Assembly (NCBI RefSeq): GCF_009469595.2
Contig: NZ_SSXV01000021.1
Coordinates: 24,111 to 88,110 of the forward strand
Reading direction: 5' to 3'
Length of the DNA: 64,000 bases
Origin: Thauera sp. 2A1
GTDB lineage: Bacteria > Pseudomonadota > Gammaproteobacteria > Burkholderiales > Rhodocyclaceae
Part shown: in pieces, positions 17,163 to 26,241 of the stretch
Numbering within the stretch: the first letter of the stretch is position 1
Layout: each line of letters starts with the position of its first letter
Made by a program: the position numbers and the translations under genes
The notes under the pieces: generated by a model
What the model saw: the letters and a program-made list of their open reading frames with translations, nothing else
Databases searched by the model: none
What the model was told of the DNA's origin: nothing

Positions 17163-17954
17163 TCAGAACGCCGGCACCACCGCACCCTTGTACTTGTCGG
17201 CGATGAACTTCTTCACCTCGGGCGAATTCAGCGCTGCCGCCAGCTTCTTCATCGCCGGGCTGTTGGCATTGTCTTCGCGCGCGACCAGCAGGTTGGCGTA
17301 GGGCGAGCTCGCGTCCTCGATGAACAACGCATCCTTCAGCGGGTTCAGCCCGGCCTCGATCGCATAGTTGGTGTTGATCACCGCCAGGTCCACCTGGTTC
17401 AGGATGCGTGGCAGCGTCGCCGCTTCCAGCTCGCGGATCTTCAGCTTCTTCGGATTGGCGGCGATGTCCTTCTGCGTCGCCGAGATGTTGTTGAGGTCCT
17501 TGAGCGTGATCAGGCCCTTGCGCGCCATCAGCAGCAGCGCGCGACCGGAGTTGGACGGGTCGTTGGGAATCGCCACCGTCGCACCCTCGGGAATTGCGGC
17601 GACGTCCTTGTGCTTGGTCGAATAGGCGCCCAGCGGCTCGACATGCACCTTGGTCACCACGGTCTGGATGTCGTTCTTCTGCTTCTTCTTGAACTCGTCG
17701 AGATAGGGCTTGTGCAGGAAGAAGTTGCCATCGACGCGCTTCTCGTTGGTCTGCATCGACGGCTGCACGTAGTCGGTGAACACCTTCACCTCCAGCTCCA
17801 CGCCCTCCTTGGCCAGCATCGGCTTGACGAATTCGAGGATCTCGGCATGCGGCACCGGTGTGGCTGCGATGACGAGGCGGTCGGCCGCGTGTGCGGCAGC
17901 GAGGGTGAGCGTGCCGAGGGCGGCAGCGAGCAGCGTGCGAAGGGTACGAGACAT
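17163..17954 (-). CDS. metQ: Methionine ABC transporter substrate-binding lipoprotein family protein MetQ
   Basis: 263 aa periplasmic D/L-methionine-binding protein of the NlpA/MetQ family. The start at 17954 (MSRTLRTLL) has AAGGAG at the right distance; a longer frame upstream lacks support. The signal peptide ends AAAHA, with no lipobox Cys, so this member is probably soluble. TPVPHAEILEFV and YAIEAGLNPLKDALF are family landmarks. Third gene of metN-metI-metQ. Confidence 0.93.
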   Translation of the reverse strand: MSRTLRTLLAAALGTLTLAAAHAADRLVIAATPVPHAEILEFVKPMLAKEGVELEVKVFTDYVQPSMQTNEKRVDGNFFLHKPYLDEFKKKQKNDIQTVVTKVHVEPLGAYSTKHKDVAAIPEGATVAIPNDPSNSGRALLLMARKGLITLKDLNNISATQKDIAANPKKLKIRELEAATLPRILNQVDLAVINTNYAIEAGLNPLKDALFIEDASSPYANLLVAREDNANSPAMKKLAAALNSPEVKKFIADKYKGAVVPAF

Positions 17955-17974
17955 GAAAAGCTCCTTTGTGAGGA

Positions 17975-18634
17975 TCACTTGCGGGTGAAGTACAGCACGA
18001 GGCGGTCACCTGCGTACTGTATGAATTGCACCAGCACCACCAGCAGCACGACGGTGATCACCATCACCTCGGTCTGGAAGCGCTGGTAGCCGAAACGGAT
18101 GGCGAGGTCACCCAGGCCGCCGCCGCCGATCACGCCCGACATCGCCGCGTAGGACATCAGCGTGATCGCGGTCACCGTCACGGCGGCGATCAGCCCGGGC
18201 AGCGCCTCGGGCAGCAGCGCGCCGAAGATGATGCGGCTGGTGCGGATGCCCATCGCCTGGCAGGCCTCGATCACGCCGCGGTCGACCTCGCGCAGCACGT
18301 TCTCGACCAGGCGCGCGAAGAAGGGGGCGGTGCCGACCACCAGCGGCGGGATGGCGCCTTCCACGCCAAGCGAAGTGCCGATCAGGATCACCGTGACCGG
18401 AATCATCACGATCAGCAGGATCAGGAAGGGCACCGAGCGCAATACATTGACGACGAAGGACAGCACCACATACAGCGCGCGCTGCTCCAGCAACTGGCGT
18501 CGGGCGGTGACGAACAGCAGGATGCCCAGCGGCAGACCCAGCAGCACGGTGAACAGCAGCGACACGCCGGTCATGACCAGGGTTTCCCAGGTCGCCTGCC
18601 AGATGTCGCTCCAGTCGATGACGGAAAGGTCCAT
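17975..18634 (-). CDS. metI: Methionine ABC transporter permease MetI
   Basis: 219 aa inner-membrane permease with five predicted helices. The EAA-type coupling loop reads EACQAMGIRTSRIIFGALLPEALPGLI in two parts, contacting MetN. The ATG at 18634 shares one base with the metN stop (TAATG). Together with MetN and MetQ it imports methionine. Confidence 0.94.
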   Translation of the reverse strand: MDLSVIDWSDIWQATWETLVMTGVSLLFTVLLGLPLGILLFVTARRQLLEQRALYVVLSFVVNVLRSVPFLILLIVMIPVTVILIGTSLGVEGAIPPLVVGTAPFFARLVENVLREVDRGVIEACQAMGIRTSRIIFGALLPEALPGLIAAVTVTAITLMSYAAMSGVIGGGGLGDLAIRFGYQRFQTEVMVITVVLLVVLVQFIQYAGDRLVLYFTRK

Positions 18635-19662
18635 TACTGCAGCACCTCGTGATGGATGCGGTGGCGGTCGAGCTCGGCGAATACCGCGCGGATGGCCTCC
18701 TCGCCACCTTCGAGCTCGAGCAGCAACTGGCCGAAGGGCACGTCCTTGATGCTCGACACCTCGCCCTGCAGGATGGTCACCTGCACCCGGGCGCCTGCCA
18801 TGATGCGGCTCAGGATGGGCTGGTAGGTGACATCGCCGAGGTAGGTCAGGCGCACCAGCGTGCCGCGCAGCTTGTCGCTCATGTAGGCGTGCGCAGGATC
18901 GAGGCTGGCCGCCGCCAGCGCGTCGCTCTGCGCCACCATGCTGCGCGTCACCGCATGCTGCGGGTGCAGGAAGACGTCCGCCACCTTGCCGGACTCGACG
19001 ATGCGCCCGCCGTCGATCACCGCGACGCGATCGCAGATCGTGCGGATGACCTGCATCTCGTGCGTGATCAGCACGATGGTGAGACCGAGCTGGCGGTTGA
19101 TGTCGAGCAGCAACCTGAGGATGGACTGCGTGGTCTCGGGATCGAGCGCGGACGTCGCCTCGTCGCACAGCAGCAGCCGCGGCCGGTTGGCCAGCGCACG
19201 CGCGATGCCCACGCGCTGCTTCTGCCCGCCGGACAACTGCGCCGGATACTTGTGGCCATGTTCAGCCAGGCCCACCAGCTCCAGCAGCTCGGCCACCCGC
19301 GCCGCGCGCTCGACCGCATTGCCATGCCCGGTCGCCTTCAGCGGCCAATCTATGTTCTGCGCCACTGTCTTGGCGTTGAGCAGGTTGAAGTGCTGGAAGA
19401 TCATGCCGATGCGGCGGCGCAACGCGTACAAGGCCTCGCGGTCGAGGCGGGTGATGTCCTCGCCGTCGATCAGCACCCGACCCGAGCTCGGCCGCTCGAG
19501 CAGGTTCAGTGTGCGGATCAGCGTGCTCTTGCCCGCGCCGGAGCGGCCGATGATGCCGAACACTTCGCCGCCCGCAATCTCGAGGTCGATGTCGGCAAGC
19601 GCCTGGACTTCGCGGCCGTCGGCGGCGCGGTAAGTCTTGTGCAGGTTTTCGATGCGGATCAC
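18634..19662 (-). CDS. metN: Methionine ABC transporter ATP-binding protein MetN
   Basis: 342 aa, GTG start at 19662; the frame is open further upstream but only the 342-aa version matches the family. Walker A GRSGAGKST, signature LSGGQKQRV, Walker B LLLCDEATSALDP and the switch His (LITHEM) are all present. The C-terminal 90 or so residues form the NIL (ACT-like) domain that binds methionine and trans-inhibits transport, beginning near LRGTLVRLTYLGD. No S-box or MetJ-type operator was recognised upstream. Confidence 0.95.
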   Translation of the reverse strand: MIRIENLHKTYRAADGREVQALADIDLEIAGGEVFGIIGRSGAGKSTLIRTLNLLERPSSGRVLIDGEDITRLDREALYALRRRIGMIFQHFNLLNAKTVAQNIDWPLKATGHGNAVERAARVAELLELVGLAEHGHKYPAQLSGGQKQRVGIARALANRPRLLLCDEATSALDPETTQSILRLLLDINRQLGLTIVLITHEMQVIRTICDRVAVIDGGRIVESGKVADVFLHPQHAVTRSMVAQSDALAAASLDPAHAYMSDKLRGTLVRLTYLGDVTYQPILSRIMAGARVQVTILQGEVSSIKDVPFGQLLLELEGGEEAIRAVFAELDRHRIHHEVLQ

Positions 19663-19780
19663 GACGGGGCGTCCGGAATCTGAAGAAAAGCGGTGGAGTG
19701 TACCCCGCCGGCGTGAGCTGCACCACGCTTTCCGGGCGGTCCACGGCGGAACGCGGCGCCCAAGGGCTTGAGCGATGGGG

Positions 19781-19786
19781 TAAAAT
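19781..19786 (+). promoter_or_regulatory. Possible -10 box of the dusB-fis operon
   Basis: TAAAAT in the context GGGGTAAAATGG lies 27 bp before the dusB start. No good -35 hexamer is visible 16-18 bp upstream, so an activator or an extended contact would be needed. Confidence 0.35.
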
Positions 19787-19813
19787 GGCGGTTTTTCCAG
19801 ACGCCTGACGCCC

Positions 19814-20836
19814 ATGCAGTTCGCCGGATTCACGCTGCGCAACAACCTTTTCGTCGCTCCCATGGCCGGAGTGACCGACCGTCCGTTCCGCCAGTTGTGC
19901 AAGAAGATGGGCGCCGGGTTGGCGGTGTCCGAGATGGTCACGTCCAACTCGCTGCTGTACGGGAGCGAGAAGACACAGCGTCGCGCCAACCACGACGGCG
20001 AGGTGGAGCCGATCTCCGTGCAGATCGCCGGCGCCGATCCGGCGATGATGGCCGAGGCCGCGCGCCACAACGCCGAGCGCGGTGCGCAGATCATCGACAT
20101 CAACATGGGCTGCCCGGCGAAGAAGGTGTGCAACGTGATGGCCGGCTCGGCGCTGATGCAGGACGAGCCGCTCGTCGCACGCATCCTCGAGGCGGTGGTG
20201 AAGGCGGTGCCCGAAACGCCCGTCACGCTCAAGTTCCGCACCGGCTGGAACCGCGCCAACAAGAACGCACCGACGATCGCGCGCATCGCCGAGGAATCCG
20301 GCATCCGCGCCATCGCCATCCATGGTCGCACCCGTGCCGACCAGTACATGGGCGACGCCGAGTACGACACCATCGCCCACGTGAAGTCGCGGGTGACGAT
20401 CCCGGTCATCGCCAACGGCGACATCACCTCGCCGCAGAAGGCGAAGCACGTGCTCGACTACACCGGCGCCGACGGCGTGATGATCGGCCGCGCCGCGCAG
20501 GGCCGGCCGTGGATCTTCCGCGAGATAGAACACTTCCTCGCCACCGGCGAGGAACTGCCGCCGCCGCTGGTGAGCGAGATCCACCAGGTCTGCCGCGACC
20601 ACATCGATGACCTGTATGCGTTCTACGGCGAAGCCAGGGGAGTGAAGATCGCGCGCAAGCACATCTCCTGGTACACCAGGGGCCTCGTCGGCTCCGCGGC
20701 CTTCCGCTTCGCGATGAACCAGATCCCCGACATCCCGGCGCAGCTCACCGCGGTCGACGAGTTCTTCGGCAAGCTGGCCGAAGCCGACACGCGCCTGCGC
20801 TATGAAGCCGAACCGCCTCAGGAGCTCGCCGCATGA
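19814..20836 (+). CDS. dusB: tRNA-dihydrouridine synthase DusB
   Basis: 340 aa FMN-dependent enzyme reducing U17 in the D-loop of tRNAs. The barrel start VAPMAGVTDRPFR, the catalytic Cys loop INMGCPAKKV, HGRTRADQYMG and the phosphate-binding MIGRAAQGRPWIF are visible. The stop overlaps the fis start (ATGA), the dusB-fis operon conserved in proteobacteria. Confidence 0.96.
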   Translation: MQFAGFTLRNNLFVAPMAGVTDRPFRQLCKKMGAGLAVSEMVTSNSLLYGSEKTQRRANHDGEVEPISVQIAGADPAMMAEAARHNAERGAQIIDINMGCPAKKVCNVMAGSALMQDEPLVARILEAVVKAVPETPVTLKFRTGWNRANKNAPTIARIAEESGIRAIAIHGRTRADQYMGDAEYDTIAHVKSRVTIPVIANGDITSPQKAKHVLDYTGADGVMIGRAAQGRPWIFREIEHFLATGEELPPPLVSEIHQVCRDHIDDLYAFYGEARGVKIARKHISWYTRGLVGSAAFRFAMNQIPDIPAQLTAVDEFFGKLAEADTRLRYEAEPPQELAA

Positions 20837-21069
20837 GCCGCAGCAACGAGATCGCAGAATCCGTCTTCCGCACGCTGGACCAGTACTTCCGAGACCTGGA
20901 CGGCGAGAAGCCGGCCGCCATCTACGACATGGTGATGCGCAACGTCGAACGCCCGATGCTCGAATTCGTCCTGCAGCGCACCAACGGCAACCAGACCATG
21001 GCGGCTGAATTGCTCGGCATCAACCGCAACACCCTGCGCCGCAAGCTGACCGAGTACGACCTGCTCTGA
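20833..21069 (+). CDS. fis: Fis family DNA-binding protein
   Basis: 78 aa, shorter than the 98 aa of E. coli Fis and typical of betaproteobacteria. The C-terminal helix-turn-helix is GNQTMAAELLGINRNTLRRK and the helical core contains ERPMLEFVLQRTN. It bends DNA and regulates growth-rate-dependent promoters and recombination in relatives. Translationally coupled to dusB. Confidence 0.95.
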   Translation: MSRSNEIAESVFRTLDQYFRDLDGEKPAAIYDMVMRNVERPMLEFVLQRTNGNQTMAAELLGINRNTLRRKLTEYDLL

Positions 21070-21135
21070 GACGCCGCGCGCGCCTGGCCGAGTTCCCCAA
21101 TCCCCACGCTTTCATTTCTTCGCATCCAGACAACG

Positions 21136-22725
21136 ATGAACGTCACCCAAGCCCTGATCAGTGTTTCCGACAAACGCGGCGTGCTCGATTTCGCGCGCGA
21201 ACTCGCCGGCCTCGGCATCAAGCTGTTGTCGACCGGCGGCACCGCCAGCCTGCTGCGCGAGGCGGGGCTGGAAGTGAAGGATGTGTCCGAGCATACCGGC
21301 TTCCCGGAAATGCTCGACGGCCGCGTCAAGACGCTGCATCCCAAGGTGCATGGCGGGATCCTCGCGCGCCGTGACCTGGCGGAGCACATGGACACGATCG
21401 CGGCACACGACATCGGCCGCATCGACCTCGTCGTCGTCAATCTCTACCCCTTCCAGCAGACGGTCGCGAAGCCCGACTGCAAGCTGGAAGATGCGATCGA
21501 GAACATCGACATCGGCGGTCCGGCCATGGTGCGTGCCGCCGCCAAGAACCACGGCAACGAGCAGGGCGGCGTCGGCATCGTCACCGATCCGGAGGACTAC
21601 AACGGCATCGTCTCCGAGCTGAAGAGCAACGCCTGCAAGCTGAGCTACAAGACCCGCTTCGCTCTGGCGGTGAAGGCCTTCACCCACACCGCGCGCTACG
21701 ACTCGGCGATCTCCAACTACCTCACCGCGCTGGTCACCAACGAGGCCGGCGACGTCTCGCTGCAGACCTACCCGAAGCGCCTGCAACTGGCCTTCGACAA
21801 GGTGCAGGACCTGCGCTACGGCGAGAACCCGCACCAGACCGCCGCCTTCTATCGCCAGCCGGGCGCGGCCGAGGGCGGCATCGCCGGCTACACCCAGTTG
21901 CAGGGCAAGGAGCTGTCCTACAACAACATCGCCGACGCCGACGCCGCCTGGGAATGCGTGAAGGCCTTCGACAGTTCCGCCGCGGCCTGCGTCATCGTCA
22001 AGCACGCCAACCCCTGCGGCGTGGCCGTCGCTGCCAGTCCGCTCGAGGCGTACAGAAAGGCGTTCTCCACCGACCCGACCTCGGCCTTTGGCGGCATCAT
22101 CGCATTCAACGGTGCAGTCGACCGTGCCGCCGCCGAAGCGGTGTCGGCGCAGTTCCTCGAAGTGCTGATCGCGCCGTCCTACACCGCCGACGCACTCGAG
22201 CTGCTGCGCGCCAAGCAGAACGTGCGCGTGCTCAGCTGCCCGCTCGGCCAGCCTGCCGGCGCCTTCGACTACAAGCGCGTGGGCGGCGGCCTGCTCGTAC
22301 AGAGCGCCGACGAGGCGCGCATCCAGCTCACCGACCTCAAGGTCGTCACCCGCCGCGCGCCGACGGAAGCCGAAATGCGCGACATGCTGTTCGCCTGGCG
22401 CGTGGCGAAGTACGTGAAGTCCAACGCCATCGTGTATTGCAGGGACGGCATGACGGTAGGCGTCGGCGCCGGCCAGATGAGCCGGGTCGATTCGGCCCGC
22501 ATCGCGAAGATCAAGGCCGAGAACGCCGGTTTGCAGATCGCCGGCTGCGTGGTCGCGTCCGACGCCTTCTTCCCCTTCCGCGACGGACTGGACGTGCTCG
22601 CCCAGGCCGGCGCCACCGCGGTGATCCAGCCGGGCGGCTCGATGCGCGACGCCGAGGTGATCGCCGCGGCCGACGAACAGAACATCGCCATGGTGTTCAC
22701 CGGTTTCCGCCACTTCCGGCACTAA
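21136..22725 (+). CDS. purH: Bifunctional AICAR transformylase / IMP cyclohydrolase PurH
   Basis: 529 aa, last two steps of IMP synthesis. The N-terminal cyclohydrolase (MGS-like) domain covers about 1-190 (LISVSDKRGVLDFARELAGL, LLSTGGTASLLREAGL). The C-terminal transformylase carries the catalytic KHANPCGVAVA and PTSAFGGIIAFN, ending in FTGFRHFRH. 66 bp downstream of fis and 31 bp upstream of purD; probably one transcript with purD and hemF. Confidence 0.97.
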   Translation: MNVTQALISVSDKRGVLDFARELAGLGIKLLSTGGTASLLREAGLEVKDVSEHTGFPEMLDGRVKTLHPKVHGGILARRDLAEHMDTIAAHDIGRIDLVVVNLYPFQQTVAKPDCKLEDAIENIDIGGPAMVRAAAKNHGNEQGGVGIVTDPEDYNGIVSELKSNACKLSYKTRFALAVKAFTHTARYDSAISNYLTALVTNEAGDVSLQTYPKRLQLAFDKVQDLRYGENPHQTAAFYRQPGAAEGGIAGYTQLQGKELSYNNIADADAAWECVKAFDSSAAACVIVKHANPCGVAVAASPLEAYRKAFSTDPTSAFGGIIAFNGAVDRAAAEAVSAQFLEVLIAPSYTADALELLRAKQNVRVLSCPLGQPAGAFDYKRVGGGLLVQSADEARIQLTDLKVVTRRAPTEAEMRDMLFAWRVAKYVKSNAIVYCRDGMTVGVGAGQMSRVDSARIAKIKAENAGLQIAGCVVASDAFFPFRDGLDVLAQAGATAVIQPGGSMRDAEVIAAADEQNIAMVFTGFRHFRH

Positions 22726-22756
22726 GCGCAGACCCAGCAGAAACTCGGAGCATCAC

Positions 22757-24046
22757 ATGAAAGTCCTCGTCATCGGTTCCGGCGGACGCGAACACGCGCT
22801 GGCCTGGAAGCTCGCCCAGTCGCCCAAGGTGACCCGCGTGCTGGTCGCGCCGGGCAACCCCGGCACCGCGCGTGAGCCCAAGCTGCAGAACGTGGCGGTG
22901 AGCGCCGTTCCCGAGCTGGTGGAGCTGGCGCGCCGCGAGCAGGTCGGCTTCACTGTCGTCGGGCCCGAGGCGCCGCTCGCCGCCGGCGTCGTCGATGCCT
23001 TCCGCGCCGCGGGCCTGCCGATCTTCGGACCGACCAAGGCTGCAGCGCAACTGGAGAGCTCGAAGGACTTCGCCAAGCAGTTCCTCGTCCGCCACAACAT
23101 CCCGACGGCGAAGTACCGCACCTTCTCCGACGCCGCGCAGGCGCACGCCTATGTCGACGCCGAAGGTGCGCCCATCGTCATCAAGGCTGACGGCCTGGCC
23201 GCCGGTAAGGGCGTCGTCGTGGCGATGACGGCCGACGAAGCCCACGCCGCGATCGACATGATGCTGCTCGACAACAGGCTGGGCGTGCAGTACGCCGACG
23301 GCGGCGCGCGCGTCGTCATCGAGGAGTTCATGCAGGGCGAGGAGGCCAGCTTCATCGTCATGGCCGACGGCAAACACGCGCTGCCACTGGCCACCAGTCA
23401 GGACCACAAGCGCCTGAAGGACGGCGACACCGGCCCCAACACCGGCGGCATGGGCGCCTACTCGCCGGCCCCGGTGGTGACGCCGGAAGTTCACGCGCGC
23501 GTGATGCGCGAGATCATCCAGCCCACGCTCGTTGGCATGGCCGCCGAGGGCCTGCCCTACACCGGCTTCCTTTACGCCGGCCTGATGATCGATGCCGCCG
23601 GCAAGGCGCGCGTGGTCGAATTCAACTGCCGCATGGGCGATCCTGAAACGCAGCCCATCATGATGCGGCTGAAGACGGACTTGTCCGACCTCGTCGAAGC
23701 TGCCATTGCAGGCCAGTTGGACAAGATCGAGGCACAGTGGGACCGTCGCTTCGCGCTCGGCGTCGTGCTCGCGGCCGCGGGCTACCCCGACAGCCCGCAC
23801 AAGGGCGACGTGATCGGCGGCCTGCCCGTCGGCAGTGCGGACGACGTGCACGTGTTCCATGCCGGCACCGCCGAGCAGGACGGGCAGGTCGTCACCGCAG
23901 GCGGCCGCGTGCTGTGCGTCACCGCGCTGGGCGACAACGTGCGCCAGGCGCAGAAGCGCGCCTACGAATTGGCTGACGGCATCCATTTCGACGGCAAGCA
24001 GTATCGCCGCGACATCGGCCACCGCGCCCTGACACGCAAGACCTGA
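22757..24046 (+). CDS. purD: Phosphoribosylamine-glycine ligase PurD
   Basis: 429 aa ATP-grasp enzyme making GAR in purine synthesis. The N-domain is MKVLVIGSGGREHALAWKL; ATP-grasp elements include PIVIKADGLAAGKGVVVA, VIEEFMQGEEASFI, GPNTGGMGAYSPAP and VEFNCRMGDPETQ. It follows purH as in many proteobacteria. Confidence 0.97.
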   Translation: MKVLVIGSGGREHALAWKLAQSPKVTRVLVAPGNPGTAREPKLQNVAVSAVPELVELARREQVGFTVVGPEAPLAAGVVDAFRAAGLPIFGPTKAAAQLESSKDFAKQFLVRHNIPTAKYRTFSDAAQAHAYVDAEGAPIVIKADGLAAGKGVVVAMTADEAHAAIDMMLLDNRLGVQYADGGARVVIEEFMQGEEASFIVMADGKHALPLATSQDHKRLKDGDTGPNTGGMGAYSPAPVVTPEVHARVMREIIQPTLVGMAAEGLPYTGFLYAGLMIDAAGKARVVEFNCRMGDPETQPIMMRLKTDLSDLVEAAIAGQLDKIEAQWDRRFALGVVLAAAGYPDSPHKGDVIGGLPVGSADDVHVFHAGTAEQDGQVVTAGGRVLCVTALGDNVRQAQKRAYELADGIHFDGKQYRRDIGHRALTRKT

Positions 24047-24069
24047 CCCACCTGCCGCCCCAAGATCCG

Positions 24070-24978
24070 ATGGACTCCAGCCGCGTCAAGCCCTTCCTGC
24101 TCGAACTCCAGCAAGGCATCGTCGACCGACTCGCTGGCTTCGACGGCAAGCCTTTCCACACCGACACCTGGGAGCGCCCTGCGGGTGGTGGCGGCATCAC
24201 CCGGGTGATCGAGGAAGGCAATTTCTTCGAGCGCGGCGGGGTCAACTTCTCGCATGTGCTGGGCGACGGCATGCCGGCCTCAGCCACTGCGCATCGCCCC
24301 GAGCTCGCCGGGCGCCGCTTCGAGGCGATGGGTGTGTCGCTGGTGCTGCACCCGCGCAATCCCTGGTGCCCCACGGTGCACATGAACGTGCGCTTCTTCA
24401 TCGCCACGGCCGCCGGCAAGCCGCCGGTGTGGTGGTTCGGCGGCGGCATGGACCTTACGCCCTACTACGGTTTCGAGGAAGACGTGCGCCACTTCCACGC
24501 CACCTGCAAGGCGGCGGTGCTGCCCTACGGTGGCGAAGCGGAATACCGCAGGCTGAAGGAATGGTGCGACCGCTATTTCTTCCTCAAGCACCGCAACGAA
24601 CCGCGCGGCGTCGGCGGCCTGTTCTTCGATGACCTCGGCGCGGACGGCAAGATCGACTTCGAACAGGCTTTCGGGCTGACTCGTTCGGTTGGTCACGCCT
24701 TCCTCGATGCCTATCTTCCCATCGTCGAGCGCCGCCGCAACCTGGCCTACGGCGAGCGCGAGCGTGACTTCCAGGCCTACCGCCGTGGGCGCTACGTGGA
24801 GTTCAACCTGGTTTTCGACCGCGGCACGCTGTTCGGCCTGCAATCAGGCGGGCGCACCGAATCCATCCTGATGTCGATGCCGCCGATCGTGAAATGGCGC
24901 TACGACTGGAAGCCCGAAGCAGGCACGGCGGAAGCACAACTGTACGAGACTTTCCTGCAGCCGCGCGACTGGACCTGA
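24070..24978 (+). CDS. hemF: Oxygen-dependent coproporphyrinogen III oxidase HemF
   Basis: 302 aa enzyme converting coproporphyrinogen III to protoporphyrinogen IX with O2. Motifs: GGGGITRVIEEGNFFERGG, HPRNPWCPTVHMNVRFF, WWFGGGMDLTPYYGF and FDRGTLFGLQSGGRTESIL. It lies 23 bp behind purD, an unrelated pathway but a frequent neighbourhood in this group. It converges with hemY. Confidence 0.97.
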   Translation: MDSSRVKPFLLELQQGIVDRLAGFDGKPFHTDTWERPAGGGGITRVIEEGNFFERGGVNFSHVLGDGMPASATAHRPELAGRRFEAMGVSLVLHPRNPWCPTVHMNVRFFIATAAGKPPVWWFGGGMDLTPYYGFEEDVRHFHATCKAAVLPYGGEAEYRRLKEWCDRYFFLKHRNEPRGVGGLFFDDLGADGKIDFEQAFGLTRSVGHAFLDAYLPIVERRRNLAYGERERDFQAYRRGRYVEFNLVFDRGTLFGLQSGGRTESILMSMPPIVKWRYDWKPEAGTAEAQLYETFLQPRDWT

Positions 24979-25035
24979 GCCGAGCAGGCAGGGTCGCGAC
25001 GCCGTCCTGCGACGCCGCGCTCCCCCGCCGCCCTG

Positions 25036-26232
25036 TCATTTCGCCGACGCGCCCCCGGCGACCATTTCCGCCGCTGCACGATAGTGCTTTTGCGCCTCTT
25101 CCTGTCTACCGAGCCGCTCCAGCAACCCTGCCAGGGCGAGGCGGACATCGACAGTGGGCGTGCGATTGAGCGAGGCTTCCAGGTAGCTCTGCGCCTTGCC
25201 CCACAGTTGCGCGCCCATGCACAGGCGACCGAGGGCAAAGAGCAGGCCGCCGTCGTTGGGCTGGCGTTTCAGCCAGCCCTCGGCCTTGGCCAGGCATGCC
25301 ACGGCATCGCCTTCGCCGTCGCCACAATGCGCATAGAGGCGTGCCAGCGCACCATCCCATTCATTGTCGAGTAAACGCTCCAGCGTGCGGCGCGTGAGCG
25401 CACCATGCCCAGCGGCGGCCAGCATCGGCACCGCCCGCTCGACGAGCCGGCGATCGTGTAGCTCGTCGACCGGAATGGCGTTCCAGTAGCCGGCCAGCGC
25501 GACCGGATCGCTGCGCAGCTCGTGCATGCGCTCGAGATGGGCTCGGCGCAACAGCGGCGCGGCCTGGTCAGCCGTCAGCGCCTTGTGCTTGAGCAGTTGT
25601 CGTGTGGCGCGCAGCAGTTCGTCCCACTGCTCCAGGGCCGAGGCCACCGTCAGCGACATGCGCAGCACCGCGATGTGCCGATGCCCGGCCTGGCGCAGGG
25701 TCTCCAGGCGCTCGGCCGCCTCGTCGAAACGACGTCCGTCGATGGCGAGCTCGGCCTCGGTCATCAGGCGCGCGACACGCGCATCGTCGCCCTGTTCCGC
25801 CGCATGTCCCAGCCAGATGCGGTAACGCGTATCGTCGTGCATCGCGTGGGCTGCGCGCGCCGCCACCAGTGAGGCCATCGCCGCACTCTCGCCGGACGAA
25901 AACGCCGCCGAGGCAAACTTGAGCGCCTGCGCGAAGCGGCCTTCGAACAGCGTGCGCAAGGCCTCGCGCAGTGCCAGGCCCGCCTTCTCGCGCCGCCGCC
26001 GCTCCCGCCACTGCGCCACGCGCCCGGGCAGTTCCAGCGTGCGTCGGACGAGCCTGACGAGGAGGTATGCGACGACGAAGCCCAGTACCGCCAGCACCGC
26101 GAACAGGTTCAGCGACAACTGCGCGCGCCAGGGCGGCAGCACCAGCAGGACGTAGCCCTCGTTCAGGCCGGCAGCCATGGCCAGGCCGGCCGCCAGCGCG
26201 AAGATGCCAATCAGCCAGATCAATGCACGCAT
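25036..26232 (-). CDS. hemY: HemY family membrane protein
   Basis: 398 aa. Two N-terminal membrane helices (about residues 4-22 and 42-62) are followed by a long cytoplasmic TPR-like helical region. This is the proteobacterial HemY of the hemCDXY operon, not the protoporphyrinogen oxidase of the same name in Bacillus. A role in heme synthesis is inferred from operon membership; enzymatic activity is not shown. Starts 9 bp after hemX. Confidence 0.9.
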   Translation of the reverse strand: MRALIWLIGIFALAAGLAMAAGLNEGYVLLVLPPWRAQLSLNLFAVLAVLGFVVAYLLVRLVRRTLELPGRVAQWRERRRREKAGLALREALRTLFEGRFAQALKFASAAFSSGESAAMASLVAARAAHAMHDDTRYRIWLGHAAEQGDDARVARLMTEAELAIDGRRFDEAAERLETLRQAGHRHIAVLRMSLTVASALEQWDELLRATRQLLKHKALTADQAAPLLRRAHLERMHELRSDPVALAGYWNAIPVDELHDRRLVERAVPMLAAAGHGALTRRTLERLLDNEWDGALARLYAHCGDGEGDAVACLAKAEGWLKRQPNDGGLLFALGRLCMGAQLWGKAQSYLEASLNRTPTVDVRLALAGLLERLGRQEEAQKHYRAAAEMVAGGASAK

Positions 26233-26241
26233 GGCCGCCCC